NCBI GenBank assembly: GCA_015709205.1
Contig: JACCQO010000033.1
Span: forward strand, 1-35,267
Source of the DNA: Desulfovibrionaceae bacterium
GTDB taxonomy: Bacteria; Desulfobacterota; Desulfovibrionia; Desulfovibrionales; Desulfovibrionaceae
Direction: 5' to 3'
DNA: 35,267 bases
Shown here: one piece after another, positions 23,580 through 32,900 of the stretch
How positions within the stretch are numbered: the stretch's first letter is position 1
Layout: each line of letters begins with the position of its first letter
Translations under genes and position numbers: made by a program
The notes under the pieces: generated by a model
Seen by the model: the letters and a program-made list of their open reading frames with translations, nothing else
What the model was told of the DNA's origin: nothing
Database searches by the model: none

Positions 23580-24067
23580 TTCTTCACTTTCTTGTCGTAG
23601 AGCGCGCGCTTGAGGCGGCTCTGGTAGTCGAGGATGATTTTGCCGTCCAGGTGGTCGATCTCGTGCTGCAGGCAGATGGCCAGCAACTCGTCGGCCTCCA
23701 CGGCCACCTCCTTGCCGTCCAGGTCCGTGCCGCGCACGGTCACGCGCTCGGCGCGGCGCACGGTGTAGCGCGCCGAGGGCACGGACAGGCACCCCTCCTC
23801 GGACTCCACTTCGCCCTCGCGGGAGACGATCTCCGGGTTCACCAGGGTCATGAGTCCCTGATAGGCCCCGTCGTCGTCCGTGACGTCGACCACGATGAGG
23901 CACACGGACTCGCCCACCTGCGGTGCGGCCAGCCCCACGCCCTTGTCCGCGTACATGGTCTCGGCCATGTCCTCGGCCAGTCGGCGCACCTCGTCGGTGA
24001 TCTCGGCGACGGGTTTGGCCTTTTCGGCCAGCACGGGATGCGGATAGGTGAGAATCTCTCGTTTCAT
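23555..24067 (-). CDS. def: Peptide deformylase
   Basis: Def removes the N-formyl group from nascent proteins, the counterpart of Fmt. All three active-site motifs are present: GVGLAAPQ (residues 43-50), EGCLS (91-95, metal-binding Cys) and HEIDH (135-139, two metal-binding His and the catalytic Glu). It has 170 aa with a basic C-terminal tail (KKVKKWEKTRKN). The ATG at 24065-24067 has AAGGAG about six bases upstream, and this sequence is itself duplicated upstream by a 16-bp tandem repeat. It is the first gene of the def-fmt pair. Confidence 0.97.
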   Translation of the reverse strand: MKREILTYPHPVLAEKAKPVAEITDEVRRLAEDMAETMYADKGVGLAAPQVGESVCLIVVDVTDDDGAYQGLMTLVNPEIVSREGEVESEEGCLSVPSARYTVRRAERVTVRGTDLDGKEVAVEADELLAICLQHEIDHLDGKIILDYQSRLKRALYDKKVKKWEKTRKN

Positions 24068-24437
24068 TGGGACTCCTTGATGAGGCGGCTCCTTGATGGG
24101 GCGGCTCCCGGACCGGGGCGCGCCTGCGCCGTGAACGGGCCCGGTACCTTCTCCCCGGCGCGGGCCGGGCGCTGACCGGGCGCGGCCGAAAGCCGGCCGG
24201 GCCGGTCCCGTAAAACCCGGCGCGCACCAGGAGCATATAATCACGATCGCGTCGATGCAAACCGCGGCCGGGCCACGGCGCTCCTTCTCCCTCCGGGCGT
24301 TCCCCGAACGCCCCACGGACGCCCCCCGAACGCTCCCCGGACGGCCGCGGGCGCGCTCCGGCCCCCGGCGCGCGCCCGCTCAATCCCCGGTTTCCGGGCC
24401 GCCGCGGCCCGGGGCCGACGGCGCGGCCCCCGCGGGG
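24068..24437 (-). repeat. Spacer between aspS and def with two tandem repeats
   Basis: 370 bases without a gene. At 24073-24120 a 16-bp unit (CTCCTTGATGAGGCGG) is present as two near-identical copies plus a degenerate third; on the minus strand each good copy contains AAGGAG, so the def ribosome binding site is duplicated. At 24305-24348 an 11-bp unit alternates CGAACGC/CGGACGC four times. No strong terminator for aspS was found. Confidence 0.6.
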
Positions 24438-26354
24438 CTAGGCCCCGTCGCCGCCGTCGGCCTGGCCGTCAGCCCGGTCCGCGGCCTGACCAGCGGCCTG
24501 ATCGGCAGCCTGGTCGGAGGCCGGACCGGCCGTCTGGGGCTTGGCCGTCTCGCGCACGCGGATGGCCAGCTCGCGCAGCTGGCGCGCGGAGACCACGTTG
24601 GGGGCCTGGGTCGTCAGGCAGGTGGCCTTCTGCGTCTTGGGGAAGGCGATCACGTCGCGGATGGACTTGGCCTTGCACAGGAGCATGACCAGCCGGTCGA
24701 AACCGAAGGCGATGCCGCCGTGGGGCGGCGCGCCGTACTCCAGGGCGTCGAGCAGAAAGCCGAACTTCTCGCGGGCCTCCTCCTCGCCGATGTTCAGGGC
24801 CGCGAACATGGCGTCCTGCACCTCCTTGGTGTGGATGCGCACGGAGCCGCCGCCGACCTCGTTGCCGTTGAGGACCATGTCGTAGGCCTTGGCCAGGGCC
24901 TTTTCCGGGGCCGCGCGCATCAGCTCCAGATGCCCGTCCTGGGGCGAGGTGAAGGGATGGTGCCGGGCCACGTGGCGCTTCTCCTCCTGGTCGTACTCGA
25001 AGAGGGGAAAGTCCGTGATCCACACGAAGTTGTAGGCGTCCTCGTCGATGAGCCCGAGCATCTCCCCGAGCTTCACGCGCAGGTTGCCCAGGGCGGCGTT
25101 GACCATCTCGGCGGGCCCGGCCTGGAAGAAGACGATGTCCCCGACCTCCATGGCCAGGGTCTCGGCCAGTCCGGCACGCTCGGACTCGGAGAGGAACTTG
25201 GCGAAGGGCGACTGCCAGGAGCCGTCGTCCTTGACCTTGATCCAGGCCAGCCCCTGGGCGCCGTAGATCTTCACGAACTCGGTCAGGTCGTCGATCTCCT
25301 TGCGGGTCAGCGAGCCGCCGCCGGGCACGCGCAGGGCCTTGACCAGTTCGGCCTTGGCGAAGACGCGGAACTCGGACTCGCGCACCACGGCGCTGACGTC
25401 CTTGAGCTTGAGGCCGAAACGCAGGTCCGGCTTGTCCACGCCGTAGGACGCCATGGCCTCGGCAAAGGTCATCCGCGCCATGGGCAGGGTCAGGTCCAGG
25501 TCCAGGACCTCCTTGAAGATCCTGGCCACCAGCCCCTCGGCCATGGTCATGACCTGCTCCTGGTCCACGAAGCTCATCTCGCAGTCGATCTGCGTGAATT
25601 CCGGCTGGCGGTCGGCGCGCAGGTCCTCGTCGCGGAAGCAGCGCACGATCTGGAAGTAGCGGTCCATGCCCGCGACCATGAGCATTTGCTTGAAGAGCTG
25701 CGGCGACTGGGGCAGGGCGTAGAACATGCCCTGGTTCACGCGGCTGGGCACCAGGAAGTCGCGCGCGCCCTCGGGCGTGGACTTGGTCAGGTAGGGGGTC
25801 TCCACCTCCAGGAAGCCGAGGCCGTCCAGATAGCGCCGGGCGGCCTGGGCCGCGCGGTTGCGGACCACGAAGTTCTTGGCCAGCCGAGGCCGCCGCAGAT
25901 CCAGGTAGCGGTACTGCAGGCGCAGGTTCTCGCTCACGTCCACGCGGTCCTCGATCATGAACGGCGGGGTGTTGGCCGTGTTCAGCAGCTTCCACTCCGT
26001 GACCGCCACCTCGATGGCGCCGGTGGCCATGTTCGGGTTGACCATGCCCTCGGGCCGGGGACGGACCCTGCCCTTGATCGCGAGCACGTACTCGGTGCGC
26101 AGGCAGTGCGCCTCGGCGTGGACCTGCTCGTCCACCTCGGGGCTGAAGACCACCTGGGTCATGCCCTCGCGGTCGCGCAGGTCGATGAAGATGACCCCGC
26201 CGTGGTCGCGGCGGAACTGGGCCCAGCCCATGAGGCAGACCTCGGAGCCCACGTTTTCGGCGGTCAGGGAGCCGCAGTCGTGCGTGCGCCGCCAGTCGCC
26301 CAGCGGCTTGAGGTACTTCTGGTGCTCCTTGCGGGTGTCGCCGTATCCTTCCAT
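24438..26354 (-). CDS. aspS: Aspartyl-tRNA synthetase, probably non-discriminating (Asp/Asn)
   Basis: A class II synthetase of the bacterial type with an anticodon-binding OB-fold (residues about 20-125), catalytic core and inserted GAD domain. Landmarks are [22 protein letters not shown] (from residue 43), the motif-1 region [42 protein letters not shown], motif 2 [18 protein letters not shown] and motif 3 [12 protein letters not shown]. The His51 of RRDHGG and the Gly of RPEG (about 103) match the residues associated with non-discriminating AspRS, which charges both tRNA-Asp and tRNA-Asn and needs GatCAB. The C-terminal 30 residues are an Ala/Asp/Gln low-complexity tail. It has 638 aa. hisS lies 108 bases upstream in the same direction. 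Confidence 0.96.
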   Translation of the reverse strand: MEGYGDTRKEHQKYLKPLGDWRRTHDCGSLTAENVGSEVCLMGWAQFRRDHGGVIFIDLRDREGMTQVVFSPEVDEQVHAEAHCLRTEYVLAIKGRVRPRPEGMVNPNMATGAIEVAVTEWKLLNTANTPPFMIEDRVDVSENLRLQYRYLDLRRPRLAKNFVVRNRAAQAARRYLDGLGFLEVETPYLTKSTPEGARDFLVPSRVNQGMFYALPQSPQLFKQMLMVAGMDRYFQIVRCFRDEDLRADRQPEFTQIDCEMSFVDQEQVMTMAEGLVARIFKEVLDLDLTLPMARMTFAEAMASYGVDKPDLRFGLKLKDVSAVVRESEFRVFAKAELVKALRVPGGGSLTRKEIDDLTEFVKIYGAQGLAWIKVKDDGSWQSPFAKFLSESERAGLAETLAMEVGDIVFFQAGPAEMVNAALGNLRVKLGEMLGLIDEDAYNFVWITDFPLFEYDQEEKRHVARHHPFTSPQDGHLELMRAAPEKALAKAYDMVLNGNEVGGGSVRIHTKEVQDAMFAALNIGEEEAREKFGFLLDALEYGAPPHGGIAFGFDRLVMLLCKAKSIRDVIAFPKTQKATCLTTQAPNVVSARQLRELAIRVRETAKPQTAGPASDQAADQAAGQAADRADGQADGGDGA

Positions 26355-26462
26355 GTCCGTTGTCCTTCGTCCTTCAGGGATTGAGTGCCCGCCGCCCCGA
26401 GCGGCGGAGAGCGGAAATTTCGTCGCACTTCCCGGGTCCCGGGCGCAGGGCCCGGTGCCCGG

Positions 26463-27725
26463 CTACCCGGCGGCCTCGCGCACGGCGCGGGCCACCTCGG
26501 CCACGTCCGCGCGGCTCACGGAGCGCTGCCCGCCGGTGGCCATGTTCTTGATCACCACCGTGCCCACGGCCAGTTCGTCGCCGCCGAGGAGCAGGCAGGC
26601 GCGCGCCCCGGCCTTGTCCGCGGCGCGCATCTGGCTCTTCATGCTCTTGGCCGCAAAGGCGCACTCGCCGCCGAGCCCCGCGTCGCGCAGCCCCTTGGCC
26701 AGGAGCATGCCCGCGGTCAGCCCCGCGGGGTCGAGCACGGCCACGTAGAAGTCCGGCCGCGCGGCCTGAACGGGCGGCAGCAGCAGGGCGAGGCGCTCCA
26801 TGCCGCAGGCGAAGCCGATGCCCGGGGCGTCCGGCCCGCCGAGCTGGGCGATGAGCCCGTCGTAGCGACCGCCGCCGGCCACGGCCGACTGCGCGCCGAT
26901 GGCCCCGGAGACGACCTCGAAGGTGGTGCGCACGTAGTAGTCCAGCCCGCGCACCAGCCGGGGGTTGAGCGTGTAGGCCACGTTCGCGCCGTCCAGGACC
27001 TCGCGCACGGCCGCGAAATGGTCGGCGCAACCCGCGCAGAGGTGGTCGGTGATCTTCGGCGCGTCTTCCACCAGGGCCTTGCACGTGGGCACCTTGCAGT
27101 CCAGCACGCGCAGGGGGTTGGTGTGCATGCGGCGGCGGCAGTCCTCGCAGAGCGCGTCGGTGTCCAGCCCGGCCAGAAAGGCCTTGAGCGCCTCGTGGTA
27201 GGCCGGGCGGCACTCGCGGCAGCCCAGGCTGTTAAGCTCCAGGGCGAGGTCCGGAATGCCCAGGGTCCCGAGGAAATCCCAGAGCATGACCACGACCTCG
27301 GCGTCGGCGTGCGGCTCCTCGGCCCCGAGCAGCTCGCAGTTGAGCTGGTGGAACTGGCGCATGCGCCCCTTCTGGGGCCGCTCGTAGCGGAACATGGGGC
27401 CGAAGGTGAAGAGCTTGGAAACGGTCTCGCGCGCGTAGACCTTGTTCTCCACGTAGGCGCGCAGCACGCCCGCCGTGGCCTCGGGCCGCATGGTCAGGGA
27501 GCGGCCCTTGCGGTCGGGAAAGGTGTACATCTCCTTCTGGACCACGTCGGTCTCCTCGCCGATGGAGCGGGCGAAGAGTTCGGTCTTCTCCAGGATGGGC
27601 GTGCGGATCTCCTGATAGCCGTGGCGGCCGAAGACCTCGCGGGCCGCGGACTCCATGCGCAGCATGGCCGTGGAATCCGGGGGAAAGAGGTCGGCGAATC
27701 CCTTTATCTTGGTGATGGCGCTCAT
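26463..27725 (-). CDS. hisS: Histidyl-tRNA synthetase
   Basis: A 420-residue class II synthetase. Motif 1 lies in the YQEIRTPILEKTELFARSIGEETDVV region, motif 2 is FRYERPQKGRMRQFHQLNCE, the histidine-specific signature is LVRGLDYYVRTTFEV and motif 3 is GIGFACGMERLALLL. A C-terminal anticodon-binding domain follows (DFYVAVLDPAGL to the end). A Cys-rich stretch (CEDCRRRMHTNPLRVLDCK and CAGCADHF) is the usual zinc-ribbon-like insertion of many bacterial HisRS. The ATG at 27723-27725 has only a weak GGA-type ribosome binding site; the long upstream frame belongs to other sequence. It is followed by aspS, a common pairing. Confidence 0.97.
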   Translation of the reverse strand: MSAITKIKGFADLFPPDSTAMLRMESAAREVFGRHGYQEIRTPILEKTELFARSIGEETDVVQKEMYTFPDRKGRSLTMRPEATAGVLRAYVENKVYARETVSKLFTFGPMFRYERPQKGRMRQFHQLNCELLGAEEPHADAEVVVMLWDFLGTLGIPDLALELNSLGCRECRPAYHEALKAFLAGLDTDALCEDCRRRMHTNPLRVLDCKVPTCKALVEDAPKITDHLCAGCADHFAAVREVLDGANVAYTLNPRLVRGLDYYVRTTFEVVSGAIGAQSAVAGGGRYDGLIAQLGGPDAPGIGFACGMERLALLLPPVQAARPDFYVAVLDPAGLTAGMLLAKGLRDAGLGGECAFAAKSMKSQMRAADKAGARACLLLGGDELAVGTVVIKNMATGGQRSVSRADVAEVARAVREAAG

Positions 27726-27767
27726 TGTTGCATCCGGTTGCGAAAAAAAGGAACGGCGGCCCGGGCC

Positions 27768-27871
27768 GACCGCGCCGGGACGCGATCGCGGGCGATCATG
27801 CCAGACTGCGGCCGCAAGCGACCAGGCCGAACTGCGGTCGCGGGCGACCAGGCCGGGCTGCGCGCCGCGCG
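27768..27871. repeat. Four tandem 26-bp repeats upstream of hisS
   Basis: Units start at 27768, 27794, 27820 and 27846. The best two begin GACCAGGCCG and the first and third end TCGCGGGC; the outer units are more diverged. The array lies in the 224-base spacer between the methyltransferase stop and the hisS start, so it would be in or next to the hisS leader. Confidence 0.7.
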
Positions 27872-27949
27872 CACCCGGCGGCCTCTGCACAAGGCCGAAG
27901 CGGTTCTGCATAGGATATAGGACGAAGATTGTCAAAAAGGCTGCGCAAC

Positions 27950-28678
27950 TCAGGCCCGGTTGGGCGTGAAGGCCAGCAACGGCGTCAACGGCGCGCCGCC
28001 GGAAAGGTCGAGCCGCAACGCGCCGAAGGCCCCGAACGGCGAGGGGCAGGCCGTATTGAGCAGCCGCAGCAGGGCGTGGTTGCGCCAGGAGAACGTCGGG
28101 CCGCTCAGCGTGGTGGCGAAGCGCACGGAGGCGTCGCCCCCCCCGGCGTCCAGGAGCATACGCCGCAGGGCCAGGGGCGTGAACCAGCGCGCCGAGCGCA
28201 GCATGGAGCGGCGCAGCAGCGGCCAGGGCGCGCCGCGCGTCAGGTAGTACAGGGACCAGCGGTTCAGAAAGGCCACGAGCACGCCGCTGCGCGCCACGCG
28301 CACGGCCTCGGCCAGCACGGCCGCGGGGTCGGCCACGAATTCGAGCATGGTCACCAGGGCCACGTAGTCGTATTCGTTGTCCGCGTAGGGCAGGTGGTCG
28401 GCCGCGCCCACCTGCAGGTCCGCGGTCTCGCCCATGCGCCGCCGCGCCGCGCCGAGCATGGCCGGGGAGCTGTCCATGCCGTCCACGTCGAACCCGGCCT
28501 CGTAGAAGACCTGCAGGAACAGCCCGGTGCCGCAGCCGATCTCCAGGAGCCGCCGCCCGCGGCGCGGCCACGGTGAGACCATGCGCTCCAGCAGGCGGCG
28601 CTCCAGCTCGAAGGCGAAGCGCCCCTTGGGCGTCTGAAACCAGCCTTCGTAGCTGCGCACCACGTCTTCATCCCACAT
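27950..28678 (-). CDS. Class I SAM-dependent methyltransferase
   Basis: A 242-residue soluble methyltransferase of the UbiE/Methyltransf_11 style. Motif I is LLEIGCGTGLFLQVF (residues about 44-58), the acidic end of strand 2 is FDVDGMDSSPAML, motif II reads DLQVGAADHLPYADNEYDYV and motif III is near VRVARSGVLVAFLNRW. The C-terminal part (LSGPTFSWRNHALLRLL) gives no clue to the substrate. ATG at 28676-28678 has GGAG eight bases upstream; a TTG four codons earlier is in frame but would place the ribosome binding site inside the gene. It follows the PilZ-like gene by 69 bases, so they may share a message. Confidence 0.9.
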   Translation of the reverse strand: MWDEDVVRSYEGWFQTPKGRFAFELERRLLERMVSPWPRRGRRLLEIGCGTGLFLQVFYEAGFDVDGMDSSPAMLGAARRRMGETADLQVGAADHLPYADNEYDYVALVTMLEFVADPAAVLAEAVRVARSGVLVAFLNRWSLYYLTRGAPWPLLRRSMLRSARWFTPLALRRMLLDAGGGDASVRFATTLSGPTFSWRNHALLRLLNTACPSPFGAFGALRLDLSGGAPLTPLLAFTPNRA

Positions 28679-28747
28679 GGCCTGCTCCAACCCGGTCCTT
28701 GTTCCTGTTTTCGCCCCGTCCCGCGCGCGGGCCGGCCCCCGGGCGGC

Positions 28748-29779
28748 TCAGAAGCGGGCGATGATGTCGCCCACGCCGCCGATGCCGCCGCGTTCGTCCA
28801 CGCGCTCCCAGCACAGCCGCCCCTCTTCGGTGGCGTAGCCGGAATCGATCTCGCAGTGCCGTCCGAGTTCGGCGAATTCCGAGGACTGGTGCGTGAACTG
28901 GATGCCCACGAGGCGGTTGCCCTCGGGATCGGCCTCGATGTTGCGGATGACCCCGGCGACCCAGAGGCCCCGGTAGGCCTGCTGGTCCTTGTCCCACAGG
29001 GCCAGGTGCAGGCAGACCTTCTCCTCGTTCACGAAGTCGGGAAACTCGCGCCCCGTGGGCAGGCGGATGCCCACGCCGTCCACGGAAACGTTGCTGACCA
29101 GGGTGCGGGCCTCGTCCACGATGGGCACGTCGCCCTCGGCCCAGTGCATGTCCGTGTTGATCTCGAAGTGCGGCGGAAGCATGGCGTAGACGTTGGGCCC
29201 GTCGGCCGGAGCCGCGAACCACAGCCGCGCCCGCACCAGCCGCTGGTCGGCCACGCGGTAGCGCTTGCTCGTGCGCCTAGGCAGAAACTCCACCCGAACG
29301 CGCGCCGTGAGGGTCAGGCGCCGGGGCTCCACGCGGCGCACGAAGCCCTTGATGCAGTTGACCTGGCCTTCGCCGTAGGGCTGCGGGGGCATGAAGATGA
29401 TCAGGAGCTGGCCGCGGCGCGGCGCGGTGTCGCCCTTGTAATAGACGATGTCCAGGCGCGGCCCGGCGGCGTCGTGGGCTTCGGGGTCGGGCTCGGCCAG
29501 CAGGGCGCTGCACACGAAGCGCAACCGGTCGCGCTGCTGGACAAAGACCTCCAGGGGCAGCTTCTTGCGCAGCACGCGGCCCATGAGGTCGTCCTGGTCG
29601 GGCGTGTTCTTGTGGCGGTAGAGCTGGTAAAGGGCGCGCAGGTAGGCCCGGTGGGCATGGGCGAACCAGGCCAGGATGGCCGCACCCGCGACCAGAAGCA
29701 CGGCAGCGGCCTGAAGCACGGTGGCCGGGGCCACCGTGGCCGCACCGCCCATGACGCCGAGGGTCGCGGGTACGCTCAT
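28748..29779 (-). CDS. Membrane-anchored PilZ-like (c-di-GMP) protein
   Basis: A 343-residue protein. One transmembrane helix (about residues 17-40, ATVLQAAAVLLVAGAAILAWF) precedes a basic cytosolic stretch (RAYLRALYQLYRHKNTP). A YcgR-N-like beta domain follows (about 75-170) and then a PilZ-like domain: RRTSKRYRVADQRLVRARLW supplies the arginine motif and NVSVDGVGIRLP the D/NxSxxG motif, with VGIQFTH near the end. That arrangement suggests c-di-GMP binding; the output is unknown. AGGAGG eight bases before the ATG at 29777-29779 fixes the start, overriding an ATG seven codons upstream. No cyclase or phosphodiesterase lies nearby. Confidence 0.85.
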   Translation of the reverse strand: MSVPATLGVMGGAATVAPATVLQAAAVLLVAGAAILAWFAHAHRAYLRALYQLYRHKNTPDQDDLMGRVLRKKLPLEVFVQQRDRLRFVCSALLAEPDPEAHDAAGPRLDIVYYKGDTAPRRGQLLIIFMPPQPYGEGQVNCIKGFVRRVEPRRLTLTARVRVEFLPRRTSKRYRVADQRLVRARLWFAAPADGPNVYAMLPPHFEINTDMHWAEGDVPIVDEARTLVSNVSVDGVGIRLPTGREFPDFVNEEKVCLHLALWDKDQQAYRGLWVAGVIRNIEADPEGNRLVGIQFTHQSSEFAELGRHCEIDSGYATEEGRLCWERVDERGGIGGVGDIIARF

Positions 29780-29889
29780 CTGCCTTGCCTCCTGCCTCAT
29801 TGCGGTCGCGCCGGGGCGCGAACGCCGCGCACGGTTTGCGGCGGCGATTCCCGGCCGAACCGCGCCATTGGCAACTATGTCGCAACGGG

Positions 29890-29919
29890 AAAAAAACCGC
29901 AAGCCGGGCCCGCGCCCGG
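29890..29919 (-). terminator. Intrinsic terminator of the TPR gene
   Basis: On the minus strand, CCGGGC, a four-base loop and GCCCGG (29904-29919) are followed after seven bases by seven T residues (A-run at 29890-29896). It begins about 40 bases beyond the TPR gene stop and separates it from the PilZ-like gene. Confidence 0.65.
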
Positions 29920-29960
29920 TCCGATGGCGGGGGCCCCCACCGGCCCGCGCAGGACCCGCC

Positions 29961-32900
29961 TCAGCGACACATGCCCTTTTTCCAGGCCCACAGCAGCCCC
30001 TTGTCGTCGCCCTGGTCCAGGGCGCGGCGGAAATCCTCGCACATGGCTTCCGTGCGGCCCAGGTTGTAAAACGCCGTGCCGCGATAGATGCGGTATTCGG
30101 AAAAGCGGTCGTCCAGGGCGATGGCCTTGTCGTAGTCGTGCACGGCTTCCTCCAACCGCCCCTGGGCGGCCCTGCACACCCCGCGCAGAAACAGGGCGCG
30201 CGCGTTGTCCGGGCCGAGCAGCAGGAGCCGGTCGAAGTCCTCCTCGGCGCGGTCGTAGGCTGCGGCGTCCTTGTAGGTCTCGCCGCGCCGCAGGTAGGCC
30301 TCGGCAAAGGAGGGGTCCGCCTCCAGGGCATGGGTGAAGTCCTCGATGGCGCGGGAGTAGCTGCCCACGCGGGCCAGGGCCTGACCGCGGCAGGTCAGGG
30401 CCACGGGGTCGGCGGGGTTGAGTTCCAGGGCCCTGTCCAGGTCCCGCACCGCGCCCTCCACGTCGCCGGAGAGCTGGCGCGCGCGGCCGCGCAGGGCATA
30501 GGCCGGGGCGCTGGACGGGTCCGCGGCCACGGCCGCGTCCAGGTCCGCGCGGGCGCGAGCGTAGTCGGCCCGGCGCAGATGGCAGTCCCCGCGCGCCAGC
30601 AGGGCGGCGGCGCGGGCGGCGGCGGCAGTAGCGACAGCCGGGGTCGGGGGTGCGGCCGTCGCGTTGGACGATGCGCCCGCCGCCTGCCCTGCGGCGGCCC
30701 CGGCCTGCTCCTCGATCTGGGCCAGGGCGCGGGAAAAGTCCTCCACGGCCTTGTCGTACTGCCCGAACTCCTTGAAGAGCATCCCGCGCGAAAAATAGTC
30801 GGCCCGCAGGTGCGGGGCCAGGCTCACGGCGCGGTCGTAGTCGTCCATGGCCTGGCGGCGCATGCCCAGGGCCGCATGGGCCAGGCCGCGCTCGTTCCAG
30901 GCCTCGGCGTTCCCGCCGTCGGCGGCAATGGCCCGGGTGAGTTCGTCCACGGCCTGGGCCGTGCGGCCCAGGCGGCGCAGCACCTTGCCGTTGGCCAGCA
31001 ACAGCGCGGGATCGTCCGGTTTCGCCTCCAGGGCGCGGGAAAGCTCGGCCAGGGCGTCCTGGTGGCGGCCCACGGCCGCCAGGGCCAGGCCGCGCTCGCG
31101 CGGGGGCGGGACGCAGGCGGGCCCGGACGCGGGTTCGGCGGGCGCGGCATCGGAAGAGGAAGCGGCATCGGAAGAGGAAAGGGATGGGGATCGTTCGGAC
31201 AAGGCCGCGGCGCGGTCGAAGTCGCGCACCGCGCCGTCGAAGCGGCCCAGGGCGAAGAGCGCGCGGCCGCGCGCCACCAGGGCGCACGCGTCGTCCGGAG
31301 CCAGGGACAGGGCGCGGTCCAGCTCGACCAGGGCCTCCTGGGGGCGGCCCAGCCCGCGCAGGCAGTCGCCGCGCCGCCACAGGGAGGCGGCGTCGGCCGG
31401 GTCGCCGCGCACGGCCTCGCGCAGGGCCGGTTCGGCGCGGGAAAAATCCTCCGCGCGCCAGAGGGCCTCGCCCAGGGCGGCGTGGGCCCCGGCCGCCTCG
31501 GGCGAATTCGGCGCGGCCGTCAGCAGCGCCTCCCAGCCCTTGGCCGCGTCCACGTACCGGCCCAACCGCATCAGCGCGCGGGCGCGCAATTGCAGGGCGC
31601 GCGCATCGGCCGCGCCCTGCTCCGCGACCCGGGCCAGATCGGCCTCGGCCCCGGCGAAATCGCCCTGGGCAAAGAGCGCCGCGCCGCGCGCGGCCAGGGC
31701 CGGGCCGTAGTCCGGCCGCGCGGCCAGGGCGCGCGAATAGGCGGCCACGGCCGCGCGGCCGTCGCCCAGGGCGGCCAGGGCGTCGCCCAACAGCACGCCC
31801 GCGCGCGGCACGCGCGGGTCGTCCGCCTTGGCCAGCCCGAAATAGCGGTCGAGATCCTCGCGGGCCTCCTGCGGGCGCTTCTGGCCCAGGCGGCACGCGC
31901 CGCGCGCGACCAACGCGTCGAGATTCTTCGCGTCCTTTTGCAGGACGCGCGAAAAATCCTCGGCCGCCCTGTCGAACTGGCCGAACTCCATGAAGATGCG
32001 CCCGCGCTCCAGGGAATCCTCGCCCAGGGAGGGATCCAGGGCCACGGCGCGCTCGTAGTCGCGCATGGCCTCTTCCAACCGGCCGAGCTTGGCCAGGGCC
32101 AGGCCGCGCCGGTTCAGGGCCAGGGCGTTGTCCGGCTCGCGCTCAAGCACGGCGTCGAAATCCGCCGCCGCGTCCCGGAAGCGGCCCTGGCGCGCGCGCA
32201 GCATGCCGCGCGTGAGCAGGGCCCGGGTGTCCTGCGGATCGGCGGCCAGGGCGGCGTCCAGGTCGGCCAGGGCCTCGTCCGCGCGGCCCAGCAACCGATA
32301 GGCCTCGGCGCGGCGCGCGCGCAAGCCCGGCGGCGTTGCCTTGTCCCCTGCGGCCGCGCCCGCCAGCTCCAGCGCGCGCGAATACGCGGGCACGGCCTGG
32401 TCCGGCCGGTCCAGGGCGGCCAGCAGGTCGCCCCGGTCGTACCAGGCGTAGGGATCGTCCGGATTCTGGCGCGCGGCCTGCTCCAGCACGGCCAGGGCCG
32501 CGTCCGGCCCGAGCGGCGCGGCGGGGACGGAGGGGGTGGAAGAAGCGGAGGGGGAGGGCGCGACTGCGCCGGGGGCGCGCAATACGACTCGGCGCACGCC
32601 GAGCTGCTGCGCGGACCAGGCCAGGGCCGTGAGCCGCGCCAGGGCGTCGGCCTCGAACCGCGCGGCCGCTGTCGCGGCATCCAGCTCCTCCTGCGCCGGG
32701 GGCAGGGATGCGGAGCCGCCGGCGCCCGCCGCGCCGGGCCCCTTCTTGCCGGGGGCCACGCGCGCGGGGCGCGCGTCCAATTCCTTGAGCAGGGCGTCCT
32801 GGCGGCGCACCAGCCGGGCGGCCTCGTCCAGGAGCGGGGCACGCCGCGCCGCCGCGCGCGCGGCCTCGGCCAGCCCGGGGCCGCCGAATCTACCCTCGGC

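Noticed and set aside
27768-27871. CRISPR-like array
   Set aside because: The units are directly adjacent without unique spacers and diverge from each other; no cas gene is present.
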